A DNA stretch of 64,000 nucleotides, from contig JAMPCA010000001.1 of assembly GCA_023666425.1 (NCBI GenBank), positions 737,692 to 801,691 of the forward strand, in the 5' to 3' direction. The notes beneath the pieces are model-generated. The model worked only from the letters and a program-made list of their open reading frames with translations. It made no database searches and had not been told where the DNA came from. Positions 8,481-17,647 of this stretch are shown in pieces. A program made the position numbers and the translations under genes. This stretch comes from Muribaculaceae bacterium (GTDB lineage Bacteria; Bacillota; Clostridia; Lachnospirales; Lachnospiraceae). Each line of letters opens with the position of its first letter. The first letter of the stretch is position 1.

Positions 8481-9550
8481 GCAAGCATTTAATCGAGTTT
8501 CAGGATATTTCCAAATCCTTTGACGGCGTCCTCGTGCTGGATGAACTGAATCTCTACATCCGCGAGAACGAGTTTCTGACGCTGCTTGGGCCAAGCGGCT
8601 GCGGCAAGACCACGACCCTGCGGCTTTTAGGCGGTTTTGAATCACCGGACAAGGGACATATTTTGTTTGACGGGGCAGATATTACAAATCTTCCCGCCAA
8701 CGAACGAAAACTGAATACTGTATTCCAAAAGTATTCCCTGTTCCCCCACATGACTATCGCGGAGAACATTGCTTTTGGTCTGAAAATCAGCAAAAAAAGC
8801 AAAACTTATATTCAGGATAAAATTAAATATGCATTAAAGCTCGTGAATCTGGAGGGCTTTGAGCATCGCTCGGTGGATTCCCTCTCCGGCGGCCAGCAGC
8901 AGCGTATCGCCATCGCAAGAGCCATCGTAAACGAACCCCGGGTGCTGCTTCTCGACGAGCCTTTGGGCGCACTGGATCTAAAGCTCCGCCAGAACATGCA
9001 GTATGAGCTGATCCGCCTCAAGGAGGAGCTGGGCATCACCTTTGTCTATGTTACCCACGACCAGGAGGAAGCCCTCACCATGTCCGACACCATTGTGGTT
9101 ATGAATCAGGGCTACATTCAGCAGATCGGCACGCCCGAGATGATATACAATGAGCCGGAAAATGCCTTTGTTGCGGATTTTATCGGCCACAGCAATATCA
9201 TTGACGGCACGATGCTGGAGGACAGGCTGGTGGAGATCTTAGGGGTAAAGATGCCCTGCGTGGACACGGGCTTCGGCACCAACATGCCGGTGGATGTAGT
9301 GATCCGGCCGGAGGACGTGGAGCTGGTGGATCCCAGCGGAGGCTATATGGAAGGGGACGTGACCTCCCTCATTTTCAAGGGCGTGCACTATGAGCTGGAC
9401 GTGATGGCGAACGGCTACGAGTGGCTGGTGCACACCACAAAGCATGTGCCGGTGGGAAGCCATGTGGGAATCCGCGTGACCCCTTTTAACATTCAGATCA
9501 TGCACAAACCGGAGTCATCCGACGAAAAGGCGGTGGAGATTGATGAGTAG
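8477..9550 (+). CDS. potA: Spermidine/putrescine ABC transporter ATPase PotA
   Basis: ATP-hydrolysing subunit of a polyamine importer. Walker [13 protein letters not shown] is near residues 36-47, the Q-loop lies in [10 protein letters not shown], the ABC signature in [10 protein letters not shown] near 138, Walker B in [13 protein letters not shown] and the switch histidine in [11 protein letters not shown]-terminal TOBE-like regulatory domain (about 235-345) completes the 357 residues, as in PotA and other MOI-family importers. It is the first gene of potABCD, and potB begins eight bases before its stop codon. Confidence 0.92.
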   Translation: MSKHLIEFQDISKSFDGVLVLDELNLYIRENEFLTLLGPSGCGKTTTLRLLGGFESPDKGHILFDGADITNLPANERKLNTVFQKYSLFPHMTIAENIAFGLKISKKSKTYIQDKIKYALKLVNLEGFEHRSVDSLSGGQQQRIAIARAIVNEPRVLLLDEPLGALDLKLRQNMQYELIRLKEELGITFVYVTHDQEEALTMSDTIVVMNQGYIQQIGTPEMIYNEPENAFVADFIGHSNIIDGTMLEDRLVEILGVKMPCVDTGFGTNMPVDVVIRPEDVELVDPSGGYMEGDVTSLIFKGVHYELDVMANGYEWLVHTTKHVPVGSHVGIRVTPFNIQIMHKPESSDEKAVEIDE

Positions 9551-10367
9551 ATTCAGGCAGCAGTTTCTTGCCGGACCCTATCTGGTCTGGATTGTCGGCT
9601 TTATCCTTCTGCCGCTCCTTATGATCTTATACTATGCCTTTACCGGAACCGACGGCGGGTTTACCCTGTCCAACCTGACAGCCATCGCCTCGGAGACGAA
9701 CCGCAAGGCCATGGGGCTTTCCCTGGAGCTGGGACTGATATGTACCGCTATCTGCCTCGCCCTCTCCTACCCGCTGGCCATGATATTAAGCAATATGCAG
9801 TTTAAAAGCCAGAGCTCTGTCGTGTTCATTTTCATGCTTCCCATGTGGATGAACTTCATGCTGCGCATACTGGCATGGAAGCTGCTTTTATCTAAAAACG
9901 GCGTGTTTAACAGCCTCCTGACCTCACTGGGGCTTGGGCGGATCAATATTATCAACACTTCCGCCGCTGTGGTTCTCGGCATGGTGTACGACTTTTTGCC
10001 CTTTATGCTCCTGCCGATCTACAACTCCATGACGAGGATACGCAGGGACTGGATTGAGGCGGCAAAGGATCTGGGAGCCGGGAGCGTCACCATCTTTTTT
10101 AAGATCATTCTGCCCCTGACGGTATCCGGCATTATCAGCGGCATCGTGATGGTGTTCGTCCCCTCCCTGACAAGCTTTGCAATCTCGCAGGTGCTGGGAG
10201 GCGGGCAGGTGCTTTTGATTGGAAATGTGATTGAGCAGGATTTTATGCAGGGTATGCAGTGGAACACCGGCAGCGGGCTTTCTATCGTGCTGATGATTTT
10301 TGTGATCGCCAGCATGGCGCTCGTAAATCTGTTTGACAAAGAGGGGGAGGGAACCGCACTATGGTAA
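9543..10367 (+). CDS. potB: Spermidine/putrescine ABC transporter permease PotB
   Basis: Membrane permease of the polyamine importer, 274 residues. About six hydrophobic helices are visible, beginning at residues 12-30. The EAA coupling loop is seen as [23 protein letters not shown] near 180, the contact site for PotA. The ATG at 9543 was chosen because GGTGGAG lies just upstream inside the end of potA. The stop overlaps the start of potC by seven bases, indicating coupled translation. Confidence 0.9.
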   Translation: MSRFRQQFLAGPYLVWIVGFILLPLLMILYYAFTGTDGGFTLSNLTAIASETNRKAMGLSLELGLICTAICLALSYPLAMILSNMQFKSQSSVVFIFMLPMWMNFMLRILAWKLLLSKNGVFNSLLTSLGLGRINIINTSAAVVLGMVYDFLPFMLLPIYNSMTRIRRDWIEAAKDLGAGSVTIFFKIILPLTVSGIISGIVMVFVPSLTSFAISQVLGGGQVLLIGNVIEQDFMQGMQWNTGSGLSIVLMIFVIASMALVNLFDKEGEGTALW

Positions 10368-11143
10368 AAAAATGTGTCTCACGGCTCTATATGGCCCTGA
10401 TTTTTCTCTTCCTGTATCTGCCGATTATTGTGCTGATCGTGCTCTCCTTCAACGATTCCCGCACCCGGGTGCTGTGGGGAGGCTTCACCCTCAAGTGGTA
10501 CGCGAACTGTTTTCAGGACGAGAATATCATGTCCGCCTTTTTTACAACCATCCAGATCACATTTTTGTCCGCAGTCATCTCTACCATGATCGGAACTCTC
10601 GCCGCCCTTGGCATCAGCTCCATGAAAAGGCGGGGATATGCCATCTACCTTATGGCTACCAACGTCCCTCTCCTGAATGCGGATATTGTGACCGGCATCT
10701 CGATGATGCTTTTATTTGTAAAATTTATGGATCTGGGTTTTGTGACGGTGCTGATCGCCCACATAACATTTTCCATTCCCTATGTGATCCTAAATGTGCT
10801 CCCGAAGCTTAAATCCATGAACCGCTCCACCTATGAAGCTGCGCTGGATCTGGGAGCCGGCCCGCTCTATGCTTTTTATAAAGTGACCTGGCCGGAGATT
10901 CGCCCGGGTGTTTTTTCGGGTTTTATGATGGCAATCACCATGTCGCTGGACGATTTTTCCATCACCTATTTTACCAAAGGACCAGGCGTCAACACACTGT
11001 CCACCATGCTCTACACAGAGCTTAGAAAAGGCGTGAAGCCGGAGCTGTACGCACTTTCCACCATACTGTTTTTTGTCGTGCTGCTTGTGCTGCTCATCGG
11101 CAATGTACGCCCGGCGAAAAAAGCCGCCATTGAAAGGAGATAA
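10361..11143 (+). CDS. potC: Spermidine/putrescine ABC transporter permease PotC
   Basis: Second permease of the polyamine importer, 260 residues with about six membrane helices. The EAA loop reads TYEAALDLGAGPLYAFYKVTWPEI near residue 157. The opening LYMALIFLFLYLPIIVLIVLSFND is characteristic of PotC. A GGGGGAGGG purine run within the end of potB serves as the ribosome site. It ends two bases before potD. Confidence 0.9.
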   Translation: MVKKCVSRLYMALIFLFLYLPIIVLIVLSFNDSRTRVLWGGFTLKWYANCFQDENIMSAFFTTIQITFLSAVISTMIGTLAALGISSMKRRGYAIYLMATNVPLLNADIVTGISMMLLFVKFMDLGFVTVLIAHITFSIPYVILNVLPKLKSMNRSTYEAALDLGAGPLYAFYKVTWPEIRPGVFSGFMMAITMSLDDFSITYFTKGPGVNTLSTMLYTELRKGVKPELYALSTILFFVVLLVLLIGNVRPAKKAAIERR

Positions 11144-11145
11144 AC

Positions 11146-12216
11146 ATGAAAAAGAAAATGCTGATATGTCTTGCCACTGCCCTGCTCGTTTCCCTGACCG
11201 CCTGCGGGGGGAACGGTTCCTCCAGTCAGGAGGAAAGCAATACCATCACCGTGCTCAATTACGGCAAATATTTTGACGAAGAGGCACTCAGCCAGTTTGA
11301 GGAAGAGACGGGCATCACGGTAAAATACGAGGAATATGAAAGCCCCGAGGAGATGTACACCAAATACAAGGCCGGCTCCATACACTACGATGTGATCTGC
11401 TCTTCCGAGTATATGGTGCAGAAGCTGATCGAGGAGGGAGAGGTGCTTGCCATGGACTATGAGGGCATGGCAAATTACGGCAATCTTGATCCCGCAATCC
11501 TCGCGCTGAACGCTTCCTACGACAAGGATCACAGTTACTCGCTCCCCTATTTTTACGGAACACTGGGGCTTTTGTACGACAGCTCAAGAATTGACACTTC
11601 GGTAGTATCCAGCTGGGACTGTCTCTGGAATCCGACCTACGAGGACGAGATCATTATGGAAAATTCCGTGCGTGATACCTTTGCGCCCGCGATGATCTCC
11701 CTCGGCTACTCCTTAAATGACACCGATGAAGGCCATCTCCGGGAGGCGCTGGACATTTTAAAACAGCAGAAGGACGACAGCATCGTCTATGCCTATTATG
11801 TGGACGAAACCAGCGACGCGATGATTGGCGAGGAGGCGGCGATCGCCCTCTGCTATTCCGGCGAGGCGGCGCTTGCCATGGAGGAGAATTCCAACCTCTC
11901 CTACGCAATTCCTGCGGAGGGCTCGAATCTCTGGATTGACTCGTGGTTTGTTCCGAAGTCCTGCACCAATACAGAGGCGGCTATGAAATTTCTTGATTTT
12001 ACCTGCCGCGAGGACATCGCCCAGAAAAACTTTGAGTATGTGCTCTACAGCTCGCCCATCACTTCCGTGACGGAAAATATGGCCGCAGAGTACAGAGAAA
12101 ATCCTTCCATCTGCCCCGCAGAGGAGACTGTCAGCCGCTGTGAAATCTACACCTCCCTCTCCGACGAAGAGGCGGCTCTCTACAGTCAGCTGTGGCAGGA
12201 GCTCCTGTCACACTAG
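11146..12216 (+). CDS. potD: Polyamine-binding lipoprotein PotD
   Basis: Extracellular substrate-binding protein of the polyamine importer, 356 residues. It has a lipoprotein signal: MKKKM, a hydrophobic stretch, and the lipobox LTAC with C20 as the lipidated residue. After it come TVLNYGKYFDEE and FEEETGITVKYEEYESPEEMY, typical of the PotD/PotF family. The late motif WIDSWFVPKSC is part of the ligand cleft. Whether spermidine or putrescine is preferred cannot be told by eye. Preceded by GAAAGGAG. It is the last gene of the operon; no clear terminator follows. Confidence 0.9.
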   Translation: MKKKMLICLATALLVSLTACGGNGSSSQEESNTITVLNYGKYFDEEALSQFEEETGITVKYEEYESPEEMYTKYKAGSIHYDVICSSEYMVQKLIEEGEVLAMDYEGMANYGNLDPAILALNASYDKDHSYSLPYFYGTLGLLYDSSRIDTSVVSSWDCLWNPTYEDEIIMENSVRDTFAPAMISLGYSLNDTDEGHLREALDILKQQKDDSIVYAYYVDETSDAMIGEEAAIALCYSGEAALAMEENSNLSYAIPAEGSNLWIDSWFVPKSCTNTEAAMKFLDFTCREDIAQKNFEYVLYSSPITSVTENMAAEYRENPSICPAEETVSRCEIYTSLSDEEAALYSQLWQELLSH

Positions 12217-12277
12217 ACACTATTTTTTAAAAAAAGAATTTATCCATTGCATTTTCATGCAAAATGTGTTACCTTGT

Positions 12278-12305
12278 ATCCACGGTGTCCCCATACACCG
12301 TGGAT
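12278..12305. repeat. Perfect 11-bp inverted repeat ahead of the DUF5688-like gene
   Basis: ATCCACGGTGT, six-base loop, ACACCGTGGAT. Neither strand has a T tract after it, so it is not a standard terminator. It lies 49 bases before the chosen start codon at 12354. A second short stem, TTGCAT/ATGCAA, lies just upstream. It could be a structured leader or a protein-binding dyad. Confidence 0.5.
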
Positions 12306-12353
12306 TTCCAGGTGCTGTTCGCACAGAAATCTCCAATGTATAACAAACTACAT

Positions 12354-13235
12354 ATGAATTATCAGGATTTTTTAACAGAGATTCGCACACAGCTGTCCAC
12401 ACAGATAGAGCCCGACGCCGTTTTACGGATACAGACCATGCCGAGGAACAACGGCACCTTCTATGACGGACTCATCATTTTGCGTCCCGGAAGAAATATC
12501 TCGCCCGCCATTTATCTGACGCCCTACTATCACCGCTACTTGGCGGGCGTTTCGATGGAGGATATCTACGCCGACATTTTGAGCGCTTACCGCAGGCACC
12601 TTCCGGAGGAGGATTTTGACACCAGCATGTTTACAAACTTTGAGAAGGTACATTCCCGCATCATCATGCGGCTGGTCAACTATGCCCGCAATGAGGAACA
12701 GCTTCAGAATGTTCCCCACTTCCTCTTTCACGATCTTGCGGTGGTATTCTACTGCCTCCTCCACGCCAACGACGAAAATCAGGCGAGCATTTTAATCCAC
12801 AACGAGCATCTTGCGCTGTGGGGAATAGACGGGGAACAGCTCTATGCGCTGGCAAAAAAGAACACACCGCGGCTCATGCCACTCCATACCAGAACCATGC
12901 ATGAGCTCCTTCTTGATCTCCATTCCCCGGAATACAGCGCACACTGCGACTGCGATATCCCCATGCTTGTCATTACCAACCGCTTTCGCACAAACGGGGC
13001 ATCGGTACTGCTCTACGAAGGGCTGCTTGCCGCCTTTGCCAGACACTTCCGTGCAAATCTGCTCATCCTCCCCAGCAGCGTCCATGAGGTTATCCTGCTC
13101 CCGGTGGAGGACGACTCCGCACTGGCGGCTGCCAGCCACATCGTGCAGGAGGTCAACGAGACACAGCTCACCGACGAGGAGGTTCTCTCCGACCACGCCT
13201 ACTACTACGACCGGCTGACAAAGCAGCTCACCTGA
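12354..13235 (+). CDS. DUF5688-like conserved protein of Lachnospiraceae
   Basis: A 293-residue protein starting MNYQDFLTEIRTQL. Two upstream ATG codons (12264, 12336) are in frame, but the first would read through the 11-bp inverted repeat, so 12354 is preferred. No start has a clear ribosome site. The sequence has no signal peptide or membrane helix. The pattern YDGLIILRPGRNISPAIYL, followed later by ITNRFRTNGASVLLYEG, matches what I remember of DUF5688, a family of unknown function. Its 3' end meets the glgA 3' end five bases away in opposite orientation. Confidence 0.6.
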   Translation: MNYQDFLTEIRTQLSTQIEPDAVLRIQTMPRNNGTFYDGLIILRPGRNISPAIYLTPYYHRYLAGVSMEDIYADILSAYRRHLPEEDFDTSMFTNFEKVHSRIIMRLVNYARNEEQLQNVPHFLFHDLAVVFYCLLHANDENQASILIHNEHLALWGIDGEQLYALAKKNTPRLMPLHTRTMHELLLDLHSPEYSAHCDCDIPMLVITNRFRTNGASVLLYEGLLAAFARHFRANLLILPSSVHEVILLPVEDDSALAAASHIVQEVNETQLTDEEVLSDHAYYYDRLTKQLT

Positions 13236-13240
13236 CCGGC

Positions 13241-14680
13241 TTAGAGATTATCATATAATTTTTCATACTGCCTCGCCGAGGTATTCCACGAGAAATCCTG
13301 CTGCATGGCGCGCCGCATCATCTGGTTCCAGTGATCCCGCTGTTCAATGTAGATGCGCTGTGCATAGCGAATGATGAAAAGCATCTCGTGGGCATTGTAA
13401 TTGCTGAAAGAAAAGCCCGTCCCGGTATTCTCGTACTCATTGTAGGAGAGCACCGTATCCTTGAGTCCTCCGGTTTCCCTCACAACCGGGATCGTGCCAT
13501 AGCGCATGGACATCATCTGGCTTAAGCCGCAGGGCTCAAAGAGCGACGGCATAAGAAAAGCGTCCGCCGAGGCATAAATCTTGTGCGCCCGCTCCTCAGA
13601 GTAGCCAATGTAGGAGCTCAGCTTGTCGGGATACTTATTCTGGAAATGGTGGAACATATTTTCATACTGGCTCTCTCCGGTGCCAAGAACTACGAGCTGC
13701 ACATCCATGGTGGAAAGCATCTCATCCAGCACATAGGCGATCAGGTCAAAGCCCTTCTGGTCTGTCATGCGGGAAACGATTCCAATCATAAAGGCGTCTT
13801 CCCGCACCGGAAGCCCCGCCTCCTTCTGCAGCGCCTCCTTATTCTTCTGCTTTCCGGCGAGCATTCCATTCAGATTAAAGTTTGATTCAATAAATGGATC
13901 CGTCTCCGGATTATACTCATCATAATCAATACCATTTAAGATTCCGAAGATCCGGCTGCGCTTCGCGTTCATCAGACCTTCCAGACCCTCTCCTCCCTCC
14001 GGGGTGCGAATCTCCTCCGCATAGCTCGGACTGACCGTGCCCACCGCATCTGCGTAAACCACGCCGCCCTTCAAATAATTCGCCTCCCCATAGAATTCCA
14101 GCTCCCGGGCGTTGAAAATCTGTGCGGGAAGTCCCGTGATATCCATGACTTCCTTCATCTTCCAGCGGCCCTGGAACTTCATATTGTGGATAGAGAACAC
14201 GGTCTTAATCCCCGCGTAGAAGTTATCATCTCCATGCGATGTATGCAGATACACCGGTATCAGACCGGTCTGCCAGTCGTGACAGTGAATAATGTCCGGC
14301 GAAAAGTCAATGTAGGGCAGGCACGCCAGCACGGCTTTGGAAAAATAGGCAAACTTCTCCACATCCTCATAGATGTTGTTGTACAGCCCCTCCCCCGCAA
14401 AGTAGAACTCATTGTCTACAAAGTAGTAGCGCACGCCCTTATACTCCGACGTAAAAATCCCGACATACTGCCTGCGCCAGTTCAGATTCACATAGAAATG
14501 GCACACAAACTGCAGCTGTGGCAGAAACGCTGTATCCATGCAGGCGTATTTTGGCAAAATTACCCGCACATCATACCCATTACGGTCAAAATACTTCGGC
14601 AGCGAACCCGCCACATCCGCCAGTCCACCGGTTTTTACATACGGCACAGCCTCTGATGCAGCAAACAATATTTTCTTCAT
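13241..14680 (-). CDS. glgA: Glycogen synthase
   Basis: ADP-glucose-dependent glycogen synthase of glycosyltransferase family 5, 479 residues. The N-terminal ADP-glucose motif KTGGLADVAGSLP (about 16-28) is intact. The C-terminal half has GIVSRMTDQKGFDL and the retaining-transferase motif PSLFEPCGLSQMMSMRYGT containing the catalytic glutamate. It lies 40 bases after spo0A, separated by a small GGGAGG/CCTCCC stem without a T tract. The ADP-glucose pyrophosphorylase genes glgC and glgD are 40 kb away, so the pathway is split. Confidence 0.94.
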   Translation of the reverse strand: MKKILFAASEAVPYVKTGGLADVAGSLPKYFDRNGYDVRVILPKYACMDTAFLPQLQFVCHFYVNLNWRRQYVGIFTSEYKGVRYYFVDNEFYFAGEGLYNNIYEDVEKFAYFSKAVLACLPYIDFSPDIIHCHDWQTGLIPVYLHTSHGDDNFYAGIKTVFSIHNMKFQGRWKMKEVMDITGLPAQIFNARELEFYGEANYLKGGVVYADAVGTVSPSYAEEIRTPEGGEGLEGLMNAKRSRIFGILNGIDYDEYNPETDPFIESNFNLNGMLAGKQKNKEALQKEAGLPVREDAFMIGIVSRMTDQKGFDLIAYVLDEMLSTMDVQLVVLGTGESQYENMFHHFQNKYPDKLSSYIGYSEERAHKIYASADAFLMPSLFEPCGLSQMMSMRYGTIPVVRETGGLKDTVLSYNEYENTGTGFSFSNYNAHEMLFIIRYAQRIYIEQRDHWNQMMRRAMQQDFSWNTSARQYEKLYDNL

Positions 14681-14720
14681 ATTGCACCTCCCAGTGTGTC
14701 AGGGAGGACAAGCCTCCCCT

Positions 14721-15512
14721 CTATTTACTTTTCATCTGCAAACGTATTTTATCGGTAATCAGGGCGATAAACTCCGAATTCGTCGGCTTACCCTTCCCGT
14801 TACTGATCGTGTAACCAAACAGCTCATCCAGGGTGTCCATCTTGCCTCTGCTCCACGCCACCTCAATCGCATGGCGGATGGCTCTCTCGACACGGCTGGG
14901 CGTAGTATCAAACTTCTTTGCAATCCCCGGATAGAGAATTTTTGTGATGGAATTGAGCATGTCCATATTCCCCACAGACATAATGATTGCCTCCCGCAGA
15001 TACTGGTATCCCTTAATATGCGCCGGAACGCCTACCTCGTGGATAATCTCCGTCACGTCCTCCTCCAGCGTCTGCGCATCCCTTGCCTCCGTCCGCTCAA
15101 AGCTGCTTACCCAGTGCGCTTCGCGCACCGGATGATCCGCCCGCGTCTTCTTAATATGCTCCAAAATTGATTTGGAGTCAAAGGGCTTCATAATATAGTA
15201 ATCCGCACCTCTGGAAAACGCATCGTCTGTGATCCGCTCATTGCCAATCGCGCTGACCATCAAAATAGATGGCTGCTTCTTTACCGTAGTATCCGCCCGG
15301 ATACGATCCAGCACGCCCAGACCATCAAGCTTTGGCATCACAATATCCAACAGCACTACGTCCGGCTCCTTCTCCTTTATCATCAGGTACGCTTCTTCTC
15401 CATCCTTTGCAGTTCCAATCACCTGAAGCTCTTCGTCGCTGGATACGATTGCACCCAGCATCTCCAGCATAAGCTCGTTATCATCTGCAATTGCGACATT
15501 CAATTTTCCCAT
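14721..15512 (-). CDS. spo0A: Sporulation master regulator Spo0A
   Basis: Response regulator that controls entry into sporulation, 263 residues. The receiver domain (1-125) has the acidic pair D10-D11, the phosphorylation site D56 in [11 protein letters not shown], and the lysine in MKPFD. A linker of about 20 residues leads to the DNA-binding domain (about 150-263), including the recognition-helix region [20 protein letters not shown], which is highly conserved in Spo0A. Upstream are a candidate promoter and one perfect 0A box. In many endospore formers spo0A directly follows spoIVB; here they are 26 kb apart. Confidence 0.96.
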   Translation of the reverse strand: MGKLNVAIADDNELMLEMLGAIVSSDEELQVIGTAKDGEEAYLMIKEKEPDVVLLDIVMPKLDGLGVLDRIRADTTVKKQPSILMVSAIGNERITDDAFSRGADYYIMKPFDSKSILEHIKKTRADHPVREAHWVSSFERTEARDAQTLEEDVTEIIHEVGVPAHIKGYQYLREAIIMSVGNMDMLNSITKILYPGIAKKFDTTPSRVERAIRHAIEVAWSRGKMDTLDELFGYTISNGKGKPTNSEFIALITDKIRLQMKSK

Positions 15513-15670
15513 AATCAGCCTCCAACTGTCAAATTAAGTCAAAGTATAATATAAACTTATGACCCAAAAAAATTTGTAAAATATCGTCGATATCATTAAA
15601 CTGATGATAACACAGAGACATCGTCCAATTCTAGCCAATTATTAGAAAAATTCAATCCCTTTTAAACTTC

Positions 15671-15694
15671 AAATGGTTCAATTATGAACCATTT
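15671..15694. repeat. 10-bp perfect inverted repeat upstream of spo0A
   Basis: AAATGGTTCA, loop of four, TGAACCATTT. It is about 160 bases before the spo0A start and is A+T-rich, so it may be an operator or a weak bidirectional terminator for the ABC genes. Confidence 0.45.
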
Positions 15695-15722
15695 ATACAT
15701 TATTCTATCTAAATTTACTTTT

Positions 15723-15729
15723 TTCGACA
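15723..15729 (-). promoter_or_regulatory. 0A box (Spo0A binding site)
   Basis: TGTCGAA on the minus strand is an exact match to the Spo0A core site, here 211 bases upstream of spo0A itself. This suggests autoregulation. A seven-base site alone could occur by chance. Confidence 0.4.
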
Positions 15730-15801
15730 AATGCTGAAATTGCTTGTCTGACGCGCTTTTCCTCCTTTTCTTTTGGCAATTTCCCCAAATAATTTAGTAT
15801 T

Positions 15802-15830
15802 ATTTTATCACATTCATGCATTTTTCACAA
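15802..15830 (-). promoter_or_regulatory. Candidate vegetative promoter of spo0A
   Basis: TTGTGA and TAAAAT with a 17-base spacer on the minus strand. It would give a leader of about 280 bases containing the 0A box and the inverted repeat. Confidence 0.4.
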
Positions 15831-15863
15831 TGGAGAAACGTAAAAATCCAAAACTTCTGCAAA

Positions 15864-17645
15864 TTATCCCGCATTCTGAAACTGGCTGTTATACAAATCC
15901 GCATAAAACCCATTTTTCTCCAAAAGCTCCTCGTGATTTCCCTGCTCCACGATATCGCCATCCCGCATGACAAGAATCAAATCTGCATCGCGGATCGTAG
16001 AGAGCCGGTGGGCAATGATGAAGCTTGTGCGGCCGCGCATCAGATTGTCCAGTGCCTTTTGAATCCGGATCTCCGTGCGGGTATCCACCGAGGAGGTTGC
16101 CTCGTCCAGAATCAGTATCGGATTGTCCGCTAAGATTGCCCGGGCAATCGTCAGAAGCTGTTTCTGTCCCTGCGACACATTGCTGGCGTCCTCGTTTAAC
16201 TCCATCTGATAGCCTCCGGGAAGGGTCTGGATAAAGTGGTGGGCATGAGCCGCCCGCGCCGCCGCGATCACTTCCCCGTCGGAGGCGTCAAGCCTTCCGT
16301 AGCGGATATTTTCCATAATCGTTCCGTGGAACAGCCATGTATCCTGAAGCACCATCCCAAACGCCTCCCTAAGATCTGTGCGGTTAAAATCCCGTATATC
16401 GTGCCCATCGACCTGTATGGAGCCGGAATTCACATCGTAAAAGCGCATCAAAAGCTTTACCATCGTGGTCTTGCCCGCACCGGTCGGACCGACAATTGCA
16501 ATCTTCTGTCCCGGCGAGACACTTGCCGAAAAATCCTTCACAATCATCTGTGTACTATCATATCCAAAGCTTACATGCGAAAACTCCACCCTTCCCTCAA
16601 TCTGCGAAAGGCGCACCGGATCCGGAACAGTTTCCACCTCTTCTTCTTCATCTAAAAATTCAAAGACACGCTCCGCCGCCGCGGCCATGAGCTGCAGCTG
16701 GTTTGCCACCTGTGCAATCTGCATGATGGGCTGGGTGAAATTCTTCACATACTGAATAAATGCCTGAATCTCGCCAATCGTTATCACTCTCCGGACCGCA
16801 AGGAGACCTCCGGAAATCGCCACACCGACATACCCGAGATTCCCTACAAACTGCATGATGGGCTGCATCAGGCCGGACAAAAACTGGGATTTTCTCGCAG
16901 AATCATACAGAATCTGATTGGTCTTTTGAAAGGAGTCGATCGTATCCTCCTCCTTATTGTATGCCTGCACCACCAGATGGCCGCCGTATACTTCCTCCAC
17001 CTGCCCGTTGATGTGTCCCAGATATTCCTGCTGCTGCCGGAAATACTTCTGCGAATGACGAATCACCAGCGAGATCAGCAGCACCGAAACAGGAAGTATC
17101 ACGAGGGAAATCAGCGTCATAAGTCCCGAGATTGACAACATCATGACCAGCGTTCCCACCAGCGTCGCAATGCTGGTGATAATCTGCGTGATGCTCTGGC
17201 TTATGCTCTGTCCCAGCGTATCCACGTCGTTCGTAATCCTCGAAAGCACTTCCCCGTAGGTTTTGCTCTCAAAATACTTCATAGGCATACGGTTGATTTT
17301 TCTGGAAATGTCCCCCCGCAGCCGGTAGCAGGTCTTTTGGGTGATGCCCGTCATTATCATACCCTGCACAAAGGAGAACAGCGCGCTGCACAGGTAGAGC
17401 CCCAGTGTAAAAAGAAGCACTCTTGCCAGATAGGTAAAGTCAATGCCTCCCGTCCCCGCAAGCTTCTTCATCAGTCCATCCGCCAGCGCCGTGGTCGCAC
17501 GCCCCATCACCTTAGGGCCAAACACAGAAAAAATCGTAGAGACTGCCGCTGTGATCATCACCACAACGATTGCCGCCCAGTAGCGCCCCAGATATTTCAC
17601 AAGTTTCTTTAATGAGCCTTTAAAATTCTTCGGTTTCTCCGCCAC
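15864..17645 (-). CDS. ABC exporter half-transporter (catalytic-site subunit)
   Basis: Type IV ABC exporter subunit, 593 residues: about six membrane helices in residues 15-320, then an ATPase domain. Walker A is IVGPTGAGKTT, Walker B ILILDEATSSVD has the catalytic glutamate, and the H-loop is IIAHRLST. The signature motif is altered to VSQGQ. This is one half of the TM287/288-BmrCD type of heterodimer, where an altered signature in one subunit pairs with a missing glutamate in the other. The start is two bases after the partner's stop. The substrate is unknown; multidrug or lipid export is common for the group. Confidence 0.88.
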   Translation of the reverse strand: MAEKPKNFKGSLKKLVKYLGRYWAAIVVVMITAAVSTIFSVFGPKVMGRATTALADGLMKKLAGTGGIDFTYLARVLLFTLGLYLCSALFSFVQGMIMTGITQKTCYRLRGDISRKINRMPMKYFESKTYGEVLSRITNDVDTLGQSISQSITQIITSIATLVGTLVMMLSISGLMTLISLVILPVSVLLISLVIRHSQKYFRQQQEYLGHINGQVEEVYGGHLVVQAYNKEEDTIDSFQKTNQILYDSARKSQFLSGLMQPIMQFVGNLGYVGVAISGGLLAVRRVITIGEIQAFIQYVKNFTQPIMQIAQVANQLQLMAAAAERVFEFLDEEEEVETVPDPVRLSQIEGRVEFSHVSFGYDSTQMIVKDFSASVSPGQKIAIVGPTGAGKTTMVKLLMRFYDVNSGSIQVDGHDIRDFNRTDLREAFGMVLQDTWLFHGTIMENIRYGRLDASDGEVIAAARAAHAHHFIQTLPGGYQMELNEDASNVSQGQKQLLTIARAILADNPILILDEATSSVDTRTEIRIQKALDNLMRGRTSFIIAHRLSTIRDADLILVMRDGDIVEQGNHEELLEKNGFYADLYNSQFQNAG

Positions 17646-17647
17646 GC

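Larger units (their letters stand above)
15513..15863. other. 351-base gap upstream of spo0A: regulatory sites and a possible small ORF
   Basis: A long, A+T-rich non-coding stretch by local standards. It holds a promoter candidate, one perfect 0A box, a 10-bp inverted repeat and a small palindrome ATATCG-T-CGATAT near 15582. On the minus strand a 38-codon frame runs from ATG at 15821 to TAG at 15705, beginning MHECDKIILNYLGK and ending in a charged helix. It has no clear ribosome site and its start lies inside the promoter candidate, so it is not called as a gene. Confidence 0.5.

Noticed and set aside
15705-15821. A 38-codon small protein upstream of spo0A as a called gene
   Set aside because: No ribosome site is visible and the start codon lies within the best promoter candidate. 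It is kept only as an observation.
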